Shown in pieces: positions 32,571 to 39,624 of a DNA stretch of 64,000 nucleotides. How positions within the stretch are numbered: the stretch's first letter is position 1; every line of letters starts with the position of its first letter. The DNA lies in contig NZ_BJOR01000001.1 in assembly GCF_006540305.1 (NCBI RefSeq), forward strand, positions 3,906,001 to 3,970,000, in the 5' to 3' direction. Both the position numbers and the translations under genes were made by a program. Source of the stretch: Streptomyces sp. 6-11-2. Lineage in GTDB: Bacteria > Actinomycetota > Actinomycetes > Streptomycetales > Streptomycetaceae. The notes below the pieces were generated by a model. It made no database searches. It was not told the DNA's origin and saw only the letters and a list, made by a program, of their open reading frames with translations.

Positions 32571-33187
32571 CCACACACGACCGCGCGGAACGCGCCCCCA
32601 AGCAGGACCGCAGCCGGGCCACCCGGCAGCGGCTCCTCCAGGCCGCCGTGGCCTGCCTCGCCGAACACGGCTGGGCCGGGTCCACGGTCTCGGTGGTCGC
32701 CGAACGCGCCGGTGTCTCCCGCGGCGCCGCCCAGCACCACTTCCCCACCCGCGAGGACCTGTTCACCGCCGCCGTCGAGTACGTGGCCGAGGAACGCTCC
32801 ACCGCCCTGCGCGCCCTGTTTCCCGAGGGCGCGGCCGGCGACCGGCGAGCCGTGGTCGGCGCCCTCGTCGACCTCTTCACCGGGCCACTCTTCCGGGCCG
32901 CGCTCCATCTGTGGGTGGCCGCCTCCAACGAGGACCAACTGCGACCCCGCGTCACCGAGTTGGAGGCCCATGTGGGCCGCGAGACGCACCGCATAGCGGT
33001 CGAGCTGCTGGGCGCGGACGAGGCCCGCCCCGGCACCCGCGAAACCGTCCAGGGCTTCCTCGACATGGCCCGCGGTCTCGGCCTCGCCAACCTCCTCACC
33101 GACGACACCGCCCGCCGCGAACGCGTGGTGGCCCAGTGGGCGGCCCTGCTGGAGGAGGCCCTGGGCCGCGGCCCGGCGACCACGTGA
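32558..33187 (+). CDS. TetR-family transcriptional regulator
   Basis: A 209-residue protein. The HTH is near residues 19-65 (RQRLLQAAVACLAEHG; TVSVVAERAGVSRGAAQHHF) followed by an all-helical ligand domain. It overlaps the hydratase by 13 bases from ATG 32558; a GTG at 32567 would give the usual GTGA overlap. As last gene of the operon it is the obvious candidate for its repressor, with an acyl-CoA or aryl-CoA as ligand, and the CAAGC-GCTTG repeat at 21378 as a candidate site. Confidence 0.9.
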   Translation: MGGVTTHDRAERAPKQDRSRATRQRLLQAAVACLAEHGWAGSTVSVVAERAGVSRGAAQHHFPTREDLFTAAVEYVAEERSTALRALFPEGAAGDRRAVVGALVDLFTGPLFRAALHLWVAASNEDQLRPRVTELEAHVGRETHRIAVELLGADEARPGTRETVQGFLDMARGLGLANLLTDDTARRERVVAQWAALLEEALGRGPATT

Positions 33188-33219
33188 ACCGGACCACACT
33201 CGTATCGCCCGCCCCGCAG

Positions 33220-33225
33220 TACCCT
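33220..33225 (+). promoter_or_regulatory. -10 hexamer before the leader peptide
   Basis: TACCCT at 33220-33225 lies six bases before the leader-peptide ATG, so the mRNA would start at or next to the A of the start codon (leaderless). No good -35 is visible. Confidence 0.35.
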
Positions 33226-33231
33226 GTGCGC

Positions 33232-33309
33232 ATGCTTCTGCTGCTCGTGCGACGCCGCCACGTGGACTACGTGCGCGTCACGAGCATGGGCTGTCGGCGC
33301 TCCGCCTGA
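33232..33309 (+). CDS. Putative leader peptide (25 aa), cysteine/sulfur-type
   Basis: The ORF MLLLLVRRRHVDYVRVTSMG continues as CRRSA and stops. It has the pattern of a class of very short actinobacterial 'putative leader peptides' (RRHxD..R..S..CR) that precede sulfur-metabolism and oxygenase genes and carry a Cys codon near the end. It lies 125 bases before the 2OG-oxygenase gene and likely controls it by translation-coupled attenuation. Function is inferred from the pattern I remember; no attenuation structures were computed. Confidence 0.65.
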   Translation: MLLLLVRRRHVDYVRVTSMGCRRSA

Positions 33310-33434
33310 CCCCGGCCCTTTCCGCGGCGACCCGATCGCCCGCACCTCTCACCCGGTTCCTCTCATCCGGCACCCGCGCCGCGCGCCCACCCATGGCTGC
33401 GGCCCGGGACCCGTACACCCTGCGGACGTGACCC

Positions 33435-34463
33435 ATGACGAACACGGCGACGACCCCGTCGTACGACCAGCTCCCCATCATCGACCTCGCCGCGGCCGAC
33501 CGCGGCCCGCGTGAACGGGCGCTGCTGCACGAGCAGTTGCACGGCGCCGCCCACGACGTGGGCTTCTTCCAGCTCGTCGGGCACGGCGTCACCCGGGCCG
33601 AGACCGACGCGCTGCTCGACGCGATGCACGCCTTCTTCCGGCTCCCCGAGGCCGACCGCCTCGCCCTGGACAACGTCAACTCGCCCCACTTCCGGGGCTA
33701 CACGCGCACCGGGGACGAGCTCACCGGCGGCGCCCGGGACTGGCGCGACCAGCTCGACATAGGCGCCGAGCGGCCGGCCCACGTCCCCGGGCCGGGCGAG
33801 CCCGCGTACTGGTGGCTCCAGGGCCCCAACCAGTGGCCGGCCGCCCTGCCCGAGCTGCGCACCGCCGCGCTCGCCTGGATCGACCGGCTCGGCGCCGTCG
33901 CCCGCAGGCTCCTGCACGAACTGCTCACCGCCATCGGCGCGCCCGCCGACTTCTACGACCCGGTCTTCGGCGCGCGCGCCCACCCGCACCTCAAGCTCGT
34001 CCGCTACCCCGGCAGCGCCGGCGACGGCACCGACCAGGGCGTCGGCGCCCACAAGGACTACGGCTTCCTCACCCTGCTGCTCCAGGACCGGATCGGCGGG
34101 CTCCAGGTGCAGCGCGCGGACGGGCTCTTCCACGACGTGCCGCCGATCGAGGGCGCGTTCGTCGTCAACCTCGGAGAGCTGCTGGAGGTCGCCACCAACG
34201 GCTACCTCGTGGCCACCAACCACCGGGTCGTCTCCCCGCCCGGCGCCACCGAGCGGTTCTCGGTGCCCTTCTTCTACAACCCGCGCCTGGACGCCCGCGT
34301 CGCCCCGCTGCCCTTCCCACACGCCCCCACCGCGCCCGGCGTCACGGACGACCCGGGCAACCCGCTGTTCGCGGAGTACGGGTTGAACGAGCTCAAGGGC
34401 AAGCTGCGCGCCCACCCGCTGGTCGCCCAGCGGCATCACGCGGAGCTGCTGAGCCCCGCGTGA
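33435..34463 (+). CDS. Isopenicillin-N-synthase-family 2-oxoglutarate/Fe(II) oxygenase
   Basis: A 342-residue oxygenase with an N-terminal DIOX_N segment (LPIIDLAAADRG; VGFFQLVGHGV) and a C-terminal 2OG-FeII domain. The iron triad is His206 and Asp208 (AHKDYG) and His263 (ATNHRV); the 2-oxoglutarate Arg is Arg274 (ERFSVPFF). Plant-type specificity cannot be read. The Cys-containing leader peptide upstream suggests sulfur-dependent expression. ATG 33435 has no strong ribosome-binding site. Confidence 0.9.
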   Translation: MTNTATTPSYDQLPIIDLAAADRGPRERALLHEQLHGAAHDVGFFQLVGHGVTRAETDALLDAMHAFFRLPEADRLALDNVNSPHFRGYTRTGDELTGGARDWRDQLDIGAERPAHVPGPGEPAYWWLQGPNQWPAALPELRTAALAWIDRLGAVARRLLHELLTAIGAPADFYDPVFGARAHPHLKLVRYPGSAGDGTDQGVGAHKDYGFLTLLLQDRIGGLQVQRADGLFHDVPPIEGAFVVNLGELLEVATNGYLVATNHRVVSPPGATERFSVPFFYNPRLDARVAPLPFPHAPTAPGVTDDPGNPLFAEYGLNELKGKLRAHPLVAQRHHAELLSPA

Positions 34464-34512
34464 CGCCGGTTGTGACGCCGGATGCGCCGACCGGGTGCGG
34501 TGAAGCGCTCGG

Positions 34513-35613
34513 TCAGCGCGCGATGCCGTCGTAGCCCGCGATCTCCCGCGGGCTGCGCGGACCGGGACCGACGTAACGGGCGGAGGGGCGCACCAGCCGG
34601 CCGGTGCGCTTCTGCTCCAGGATGTGCGCGGACCAGCCCGCGGTACGCGCGCACGTGAACATCGACGTGAACATGTGCGCCGGCACCTGGGCGAAGTCCA
34701 GCATGATCGCCGCCCAGAACTCGACGTTCGTGGCCAGCACCCGGTCCGGGCGGCGGCTGTGCAGCTCCTCCAGGGCGGCCTTCTCCAGGGCCTCGGCGAC
34801 CTCGTACCGCGGGGCGCCGAGCTCCCGGGCGGTACGGCGCAGCACGCGCGCGCGTGGGTCCTCGGCCCGGTACACCCGGTGGCCGAACCCCATCAGCCGC
34901 TCACCGCGGTCCAGGGCGTTCTTGACGTAGCCCTCCGCGTCCCCGGTCCGCTCGATCTCCTCGATCATGCCCAGGACCCGGGAGGGCGCGCCGCCGTGCA
35001 GCGGGCCGGACATGGCGCCCACCGCGCCCGACAGGGCGGCCGCCACGTCGGCGCCGGTGGAGGCGATGACGCGGGCGGTGAACGTGGAGGCGTTCATGCC
35101 GTGCTCGGCGGCGGACGTCCAGTACGCGTCGACGGCCGCCACGTGCTTGGGATCCGGCTCGCCCCGCCAGCGGATCATGAACCGCTCGGTGATGGAGCGG
35201 GCCTTGTCGATCTCCCGCTGCGGCACCATGGGTACGCCCTGCCCGCGCGCCGACTGGGCGACGTACGACAGCGCCATGACGGCGGCCCGCGCCAGATTGT
35301 CGCGCGCCTGCTCCACGTCGATGTCCAGCAGCGGTTTCAGGCCCCACACCGGGGCGAGCATGGCCAGCGCCGACTGGACGTCCACGCGGATGTCCCCGGA
35401 GTGCACGGGGATCGGGAACGGCTCGGCGGGCGGCAGGCCCGGATCGAAGGCGCCGTCGACCAGCAGTCCCCAGACATTGCCGAAGGAGACCTGACCGACG
35501 AGTTCCTCGATGTCGACACCCCGGTACCGAAGGGCGCCGCCCTCCTTGTCCGGTTCGGCGATCTCCGTCTCGAACGCGACGACTCCTTCGAGACCGGGTA
35601 CGAAGTCGGACAT
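34513..35613 (-). CDS. Citrate synthase (short type II-like, CitA/citrate synthase 2)
   Basis: A 366-residue enzyme condensing oxaloacetate with acetyl-CoA. Catalytic regions are present: SGPLHGGAPSRVLGMIEEI (His), GFGHRVYRAEDPRA (His/Arg) and the late ATNVEFWAA that carries the family's acidic position; RLVRPSARYVGPGPR closes the C-terminus. The length and sequence resemble the second citrate synthase of actinobacteria; a 2-methylcitrate synthase role is possible. AAGGAG lies at 35621-35626 on the minus strand, seven bases before the ATG. Confidence 0.92.
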   Translation of the reverse strand: MSDFVPGLEGVVAFETEIAEPDKEGGALRYRGVDIEELVGQVSFGNVWGLLVDGAFDPGLPPAEPFPIPVHSGDIRVDVQSALAMLAPVWGLKPLLDIDVEQARDNLARAAVMALSYVAQSARGQGVPMVPQREIDKARSITERFMIRWRGEPDPKHVAAVDAYWTSAAEHGMNASTFTARVIASTGADVAAALSGAVGAMSGPLHGGAPSRVLGMIEEIERTGDAEGYVKNALDRGERLMGFGHRVYRAEDPRARVLRRTARELGAPRYEVAEALEKAALEELHSRRPDRVLATNVEFWAAIMLDFAQVPAHMFTSMFTCARTAGWSAHILEQKRTGRLVRPSARYVGPGPRSPREIAGYDGIAR

Positions 35614-36002
35614 CAGGCGGCTCCTTGTGGTCTGTGCGACAGAGGGTGCGACAGGGACGACTGGGGCTACTGGGACGGTGTGCCGGCTGTGAAGGTGTGA
35701 CGGCTGTGACGGCTGTGACGAGGGGGTGACTGGGAGGGCGATCAGGTGCGGGACGTGGGGAATCGGGCCGTCCGCCGGCGGATCCACGGTCGCGTCCCGT
35801 GACTCGCGGTCCTGGCGGGCATCCCTGTGGGCATCCCTGTGATGCCCCGTGCGGCCGGCTGTCACCCCATCGGACCGACAGCAGCACCATAACCCCGAGT
35901 GCCACAAAAGGGGAGTGGAGCGGCACTCAGTGCCAACAGGGGCCGTGGTGGAGGGCGAGGGTACCCCGCGAACGCGCCCGGTGGATACGGCAAGATGACC
36001 GC
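35614..36002. other. Divergent intergenic region between citrate synthase and pdxH
   Basis: 389 bases with no supported gene. Two short-repeat patches are visible: GGCTGTGA-type units repeated at about 35687-35720, and GGGCATCCCTGT twice in tandem at 35817-35840. They may be regulatory or simply low-complexity. Promoters for both genes must be here; GATACGGCAAGATG just before the pdxH GTG looks like a -10 region of a leaderless mRNA. Confidence 0.5.
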
Positions 36003-36680
36003 GTGACCGACCGAGAAGCCGGTGAAACCGCCCCCTTCGACCTCGCCTCCATGCGCATGCACTACCGGGCCGAGGGGCTGACCGAGGCCGACCTGGCCGC
36101 CACCCCCGTCGCCCAGTTCGCCCACTGGTTCCAGCAGGCCGCGACCGAGGCCCGGCTGTTCGAGCCCAACGCCATGATCGTCTCCACCGCGGACACCGAC
36201 GGCCGGCCCAGCTCCCGCACGGTGCTGCTGAAGTCCTTCGACGAGCAGGGTTTCGTCTTCTACACCAACTACGACTCCCGCAAGGGCCGCGACCTCGCCG
36301 GGAATCCGTACGTCTCCCTGCTCTTCCCCTGGCACCCCATGGCCCGCCAGGTCATCGTCCAGGGCGTGGCCCGCCGCACCGGCCGCGACGAGACCGCCGC
36401 CTACTTCCGCACCCGCCCGCACGGCTCCCAGCTCGGCGCCTGGGCCAGTGCCCAGTCCACGGTGATCGCCGGCCGCACGGAACTCGACGCCTCCTACGCC
36501 GACCTGGCCGCCCGCTACCCCGAAGGCGAGCAGGTGCCCGTACCGCCGCACTGGGGCGGCTTCCGGGTCGCCCCGCGGTCGGTGGAGTTCTGGCAGGGCC
36601 GCGAGAACCGCCTGCACGACCGCCTGCGGTACGTCGCCGAGCCGGACGGCGGCTGGCGCGTGGAGCGGCTGAGCCCCTGA
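36003..36680 (+). CDS. pdxH: Pyridoxamine/pyridoxine 5'-phosphate oxidase
   Basis: A 225-residue FMN enzyme for the last step of PLP formation/salvage. It has the full family pattern: substrate segment [18 protein letters not shown]-binding [20 protein letters not shown] with [16 protein letters not shown], and the C-terminal dimer region [20 protein letters not shown]...RLHDRLRY ending RLSP. The GTG start lies where a -10-like sequence suggests a leaderless mRNA. A divergent PNPOx-like relative is at 62391-63056. Confidence 0.95.
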   Translation: MTDREAGETAPFDLASMRMHYRAEGLTEADLAATPVAQFAHWFQQAATEARLFEPNAMIVSTADTDGRPSSRTVLLKSFDEQGFVFYTNYDSRKGRDLAGNPYVSLLFPWHPMARQVIVQGVARRTGRDETAAYFRTRPHGSQLGAWASAQSTVIAGRTELDASYADLAARYPEGEQVPVPPHWGGFRVAPRSVEFWQGRENRLHDRLRYVAEPDGGWRVERLSP

Positions 36681-36704
36681 CGCACCCCGGTCGCGGGCGC
36701 CGTA

Positions 36705-36730
36705 TTGACACGGCTCTGGTCCAGACCTCA
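36705..36730 (+). promoter_or_regulatory. Promoter -35 with overlapping DasR site (dre)
   Basis: TTGACA at 36705-36710 is a perfect -35 hexamer. Five bases on, 36715-36730 reads TCTGGTCCAGACCTCA, matching the 16-bp DasR consensus ACTGGTCTAGACCACT at 12 of 16 positions, with the core TGGTC-AGACC intact. DasR, the GntR-type GlcNAc regulator, would sit between -35 and -10 and block transcription of the SIS gene until glucosamine-6-phosphate is present. Confidence 0.8.
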
Positions 36731-36774
36731 CCGTGATCCGCGACACACAGTCGCCCCGAAGGGACGGACCTCGC

Positions 36775-37530
36775 ATGAGCGACCGCACGCCGGCCGGCCA
36801 CTTCCTCGACGCCGCCATCGGCCTGCTCCAGCGGGTCCGGGACGAGGAGGCCGAGCAGATCGCGGCCGCCGGGACGCTCCTCGCCGACACCGTGGCCGCG
36901 GGCGGCCGCCTGTTCGCCTTCGGCGCCGGCCACTCCTCCCTCGCCGCCCAGGACCTCGTCTATCGTGCCGGCGGCCTGGCCCTGATGAACCTGCTCGCCG
37001 TTCCCGGCACCGTCGGCGTCGACGTCGTGCCCGCGACCCTCGGCTCCGCCCTGGAACGCGTCGACGGCCTCGCCACCGTGGTCCTGGACAGCTCCCCCCT
37101 CCGCTCCGGCGACGCCCTGATCGTCATCTCGCTGTCCGGGCGCAACGCCCTGCCCGTGGAGATGGCCGCGCACGCCCGCGCCCTCGGCGTGCGGGTCATC
37201 GGCGTGACCTCGGTGGCCTACGCGACCGGGACCACCTCCCGGCACGCCTCGGGGACGTTCCTGAAGGACCACTGCGACATCGTCCTCGACTCCAAGATCG
37301 CGGTCGGGGACGCCGAACTCACCCTCGACACCGTCGCGGCCCCCTTCGCCCCCGCCTCCACCGTCGTCACCTCCGCCCTCCTCCAGGCGGTCATGGCCAC
37401 CACCGCCGGCGTCCTCGCCGACCGCGGCATCGAACCCCCGCTGCTGCGCTCCGGCAACGTCGACGGCGGCCACGAGTGGAACAGCCGGATCTTCGACCGG
37501 TACGCCGACCGGATCTTCTACCGGCACTGA
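36775..37530 (+). CDS. nagS: SIS-domain aminosugar-phosphate enzyme (NagS-like)
   Basis: A 251-residue SIS-fold protein: FAFGAGHSSLAAQDLVYRAGG gives the phosphosugar-binding loop, VISLSGRNALPVEMA the second SIS motif, and the C-terminal NSRIFDRYADRIFYRH is characteristic of the UPF0309/sugar-isomerase group. I recall the S. coelicolor neighbour of dmdR1, SCO4393, reported as NagS, a GlcNAc-6-phosphate dehydratase involved in aminosugar toxicity; this is its apparent orthologue. The DasR site in the promoter supports an aminosugar role. ATG 36775 follows GAAGGGA. Confidence 0.85.
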   Translation: MSDRTPAGHFLDAAIGLLQRVRDEEAEQIAAAGTLLADTVAAGGRLFAFGAGHSSLAAQDLVYRAGGLALMNLLAVPGTVGVDVVPATLGSALERVDGLATVVLDSSPLRSGDALIVISLSGRNALPVEMAAHARALGVRVIGVTSVAYATGTTSRHASGTFLKDHCDIVLDSKIAVGDAELTLDTVAAPFAPASTVVTSALLQAVMATTAGVLADRGIEPPLLRSGNVDGGHEWNSRIFDRYADRIFYRH

Positions 37531-37653
37531 CCCGGCCCGCATGCCGCGTACGGCCCGGTCCGGCCCGCCTGACCCGGCCCGCGCGCCGCGTACCGATCGG
37601 CCCGGCCCGCCTGACCCGGCCCGCGCGCCGCGTACCGATCGGGCCGGCCCGAC
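37528..37653 (+). repeat. Tandem repeat, three copies of 42 bp
   Basis: Units beginning TGACCCGGCCCGC start at 37528, 37570 and 37612; copies two and three are nearly identical and copy one has diverged (ATGCCGCG for CGCGCCGCG). The first unit begins at the stop codon of the SIS gene. GC content is extreme and units contain GGCCCGCC/GGCGCGC palindromic words, so the array may act as a transcription-attenuating or insulating element. Function unknown. Confidence 0.85.
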
Positions 37654-37796
37654 CCGGCCCTCGGCCGGCCCGGACCGCACGCGCGCCGCGTCCACGGCGT
37701 CGATCCCGGCACACGGGAATTTCCCCGGACGGCAATTCCTTCAATGTTCTGGGAACCCGGTGTGTGCTGGGTCACGTTCCAGTTGAATGATGGGCA

Positions 37797-39278
37797 GTGA
37801 GCGAAACGACGCGCCGTACGTGCGGACGCAGCCTGCAGGGGGTCCAGGTGAGTGCTTCCCGGCGTAGTGGGACCACCGACGAGCTGGGGCCGGACGAGCC
37901 CGAGCCGGAGCGGGACGGTCCGCGAGGCTTCGACACCCACGGCGGCTCCGACCTGCTGGCCGCCCTCCTCGACGGCATGGACGCGGCCCTGTGCGCCTTC
38001 GACGCCGACGGCGTCCTCACCCACTGGAACCGCGAGGCCGAGCGCATCCTGGGCTGGACCGCCGCCGAGGCCGTCGGGCGGCACGGCTTCGCCGGCTGGG
38101 CCGTGCGCAGCGCGGACGCCGAGGAGGTCGAGGGGCGCCTGATGTCCGCCATGCGCGCCCCCGGACGCCAGGTGCACGAGTTCGCGCTGCTCACCAAGGA
38201 CGGCGGCCGCGTCCTGGTGCGGACCCAGTCCGCGGCCGTGCACGGACCCGACGGCAAGCCCGCCGGCCTGTACTGCGCCTTCAGCGAGGTGCACGCGCAG
38301 ATCGACCTGGAGCGCTCCATCGCGCTCAGCGAGGCCCTGTTCGAGGACGCCTTCTGGGGGGTCGTCCTCGTCGACGCCGACCTGCGGCCCGCCGTCGTCA
38401 ACGCCTACGCCGCCCAGGCCCTCGGCACCGGCCGCACCGCCGCCCTGGGCCGGCCGCTCGGCGAACTGCTCACCCAGGGCCTGGAGGAACTGGAGAGCGC
38501 GCTCACCCACGTCCTGGCCGAGGGCGCCCCGCCCGCCCCCGCCGAGTTCTGGGTGGGCGTACGCACCCCGGAGGGCGACCGGCGGCGCTGCTGGCGCAGC
38601 GGATTCGTCCGGCTCTCCTCCCCGCTCGCCGAGGAACCGGTACCGCTCGGCGTCGCCTGGCTCTTCGCCGACGTCACCGAGGCCAAGCAGGGCGAGCAGG
38701 AGGCCGCGCTGCTGCGGTTCCGCACCAACCAGCTGCACCGGGCCGCCCACGCCGCCGCCGAGTGCGAGGACCCGGCCGAGGCCGCCACCGTCCACCTCGA
38801 CTTCGCCCTCGCCGGTTTCGCCGACCACGCCCTGATCGACCGTGTGGCGGGCGGCACCGCCCCGGCCGACCACGAGACGGCGGCCCCGGTCCGGCTGGTC
38901 CGCGTCGCGGCCACCCCCTCCGGCGGCCCCGGGCCCAGCCTGCTCACCGGGCAGGCCGGGCTGCCGGTCCGCTACGGCACGGGACACCCCGCCCTCCAGT
39001 GCGTCGACCGCATCGGCTCCGTACGGGCCTCCGCCGGGGCCGTACCCGCCGACCGGGCGCGCGAGTGGGCCGAGGCCCGGCAGTGGCCGGGCGACGCCGT
39101 GCACGCCCTGTGCGCGGTGCTGCGCAGCCGCGGCCGCACCCTCGGCGTCGTGACCTTCCTGCGCGGCTCCGGCCGCACCCCCTTCGAGCGCGCCGACGCG
39201 GCCTACGCCGAGGACGTGGCCGCACGCATCGCCGCGGGCCTGGACCTGGCGCTCCTGGCGAGGGACGGGCGCGCCTGA
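37797..39278 (+). CDS. PAS/GAF-domain signalling protein without visible output domain
   Basis: A 493-residue protein with two PAS-like domains (about 60-170: AALCAFDADGVLTHWNREAERILGW; about 180-300: EDAFWGVVLVDADLRPAVVN) and a C-terminal GAF-like region (about 310-490). It resembles sensor halves of Streptomyces PP2C-type phosphatases, but the phosphatase domain is absent, so it probably acts with partners. GTG 37797 is the first start; GTG 37848 after CAGGGGG gives VSASRRSGTTDELG and may be the true start. Confidence 0.8.
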   Translation: MSETTRRTCGRSLQGVQVSASRRSGTTDELGPDEPEPERDGPRGFDTHGGSDLLAALLDGMDAALCAFDADGVLTHWNREAERILGWTAAEAVGRHGFAGWAVRSADAEEVEGRLMSAMRAPGRQVHEFALLTKDGGRVLVRTQSAAVHGPDGKPAGLYCAFSEVHAQIDLERSIALSEALFEDAFWGVVLVDADLRPAVVNAYAAQALGTGRTAALGRPLGELLTQGLEELESALTHVLAEGAPPAPAEFWVGVRTPEGDRRRCWRSGFVRLSSPLAEEPVPLGVAWLFADVTEAKQGEQEAALLRFRTNQLHRAAHAAAECEDPAEAATVHLDFALAGFADHALIDRVAGGTAPADHETAAPVRLVRVAATPSGGPGPSLLTGQAGLPVRYGTGHPALQCVDRIGSVRASAGAVPADRAREWAEARQWPGDAVHALCAVLRSRGRTLGVVTFLRGSGRTPFERADAAYAEDVAARIAAGLDLALLARDGRA

Positions 39279-39333
39279 CCGCACGGGGGCGGCCCCGCCA
39301 CGACGCCACACGCGCGTCCCGCGAAAAAACCTG

Positions 39334-39362
39334 TTGAGTATCGCCGGTCCGCTTCCTAAGGT
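39334..39362 (+). promoter_or_regulatory. Strong sigma-70-type promoter before the dmdR1 leader
   Basis: TTGAGT at 39334-39339 and TAAGGT at 39357-39362 are separated by exactly 17 bases. Transcription from here would start near 39369, just before the extended Shine-Dalgarno and mini-ORF, and run through the hairpin region toward dmdR1. Confidence 0.7.
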
Positions 39363-39395
39363 GTTGTGCACACACGAAGGGAGGTGATCCGGTAG

Positions 39396-39434
39396 ATGAG
39401 TGAGACCCGGACGCGTGAGGTGGCTGCGGGCTAG
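39396..39434 (+). CDS. 12-codon mini-ORF with extended Shine-Dalgarno
   Basis: MSETRTREVAAG then TAG. The sequence upstream, GGAGGTGATCC at 39380-39390, matches the complement of the 16S rRNA 3' end over 11 contiguous bases, an exceptionally strong ribosome-binding site seven or so bases from the ATG. The peptide shows no codon bias that would mark a known attenuator. It could be a translated leader (ribosome occupancy controlling the hairpin downstream), or an independent tiny gene. Confidence 0.5.
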   Translation: MSETRTREVAAG

Positions 39435-39517
39435 CGGCCCGTCACCCCACCCTGTGCGGTGCCGGACCAGCGCGTGACAGAGACGTGCGGCCGGCCCAAT
39501 TTCAAGCAGTCACCCGA

Positions 39518-39580
39518 CCCGCGAGCTGCCGGTACGTCCGGCCGGCTCCTCCGCCGAGGCGGAGGGACCCAGCTCGCGGG
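39518..39580 (+). repeat. Nested inverted repeat in the dmdR1 leader
   Basis: Outer arms CCCGCGAGCTG (39518-39528) and CAGCTCGCGGG (39570-39580) are perfect over 11 bp; inside, CCTCCGCC (39548-39555) and GGCGGAGG (39558-39565) are perfect over 8 bp. As RNA this forms a long two-part stem. It may be a terminator/attenuator of the mini-ORF transcript or a regulatory leader for dmdR1. Confidence 0.75.
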
Positions 39581-39624
39581 CCGTCTGCGTTTCGCGCGGG
39601 CCGCCCGGTTGTCAGTGGGATGCG

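Noticed and set aside
35687..35840. Short GGCTGTGA and GGGCATCCCTGT repeats as specific operators
   Set aside because: Units are short, imperfect and in low-complexity sequence; kept only as a note in the intergenic entry.
37528..37653. CRISPR-like array
   Set aside because: The 42-bp units are contiguous with no variable spacers and no cas genes are present.
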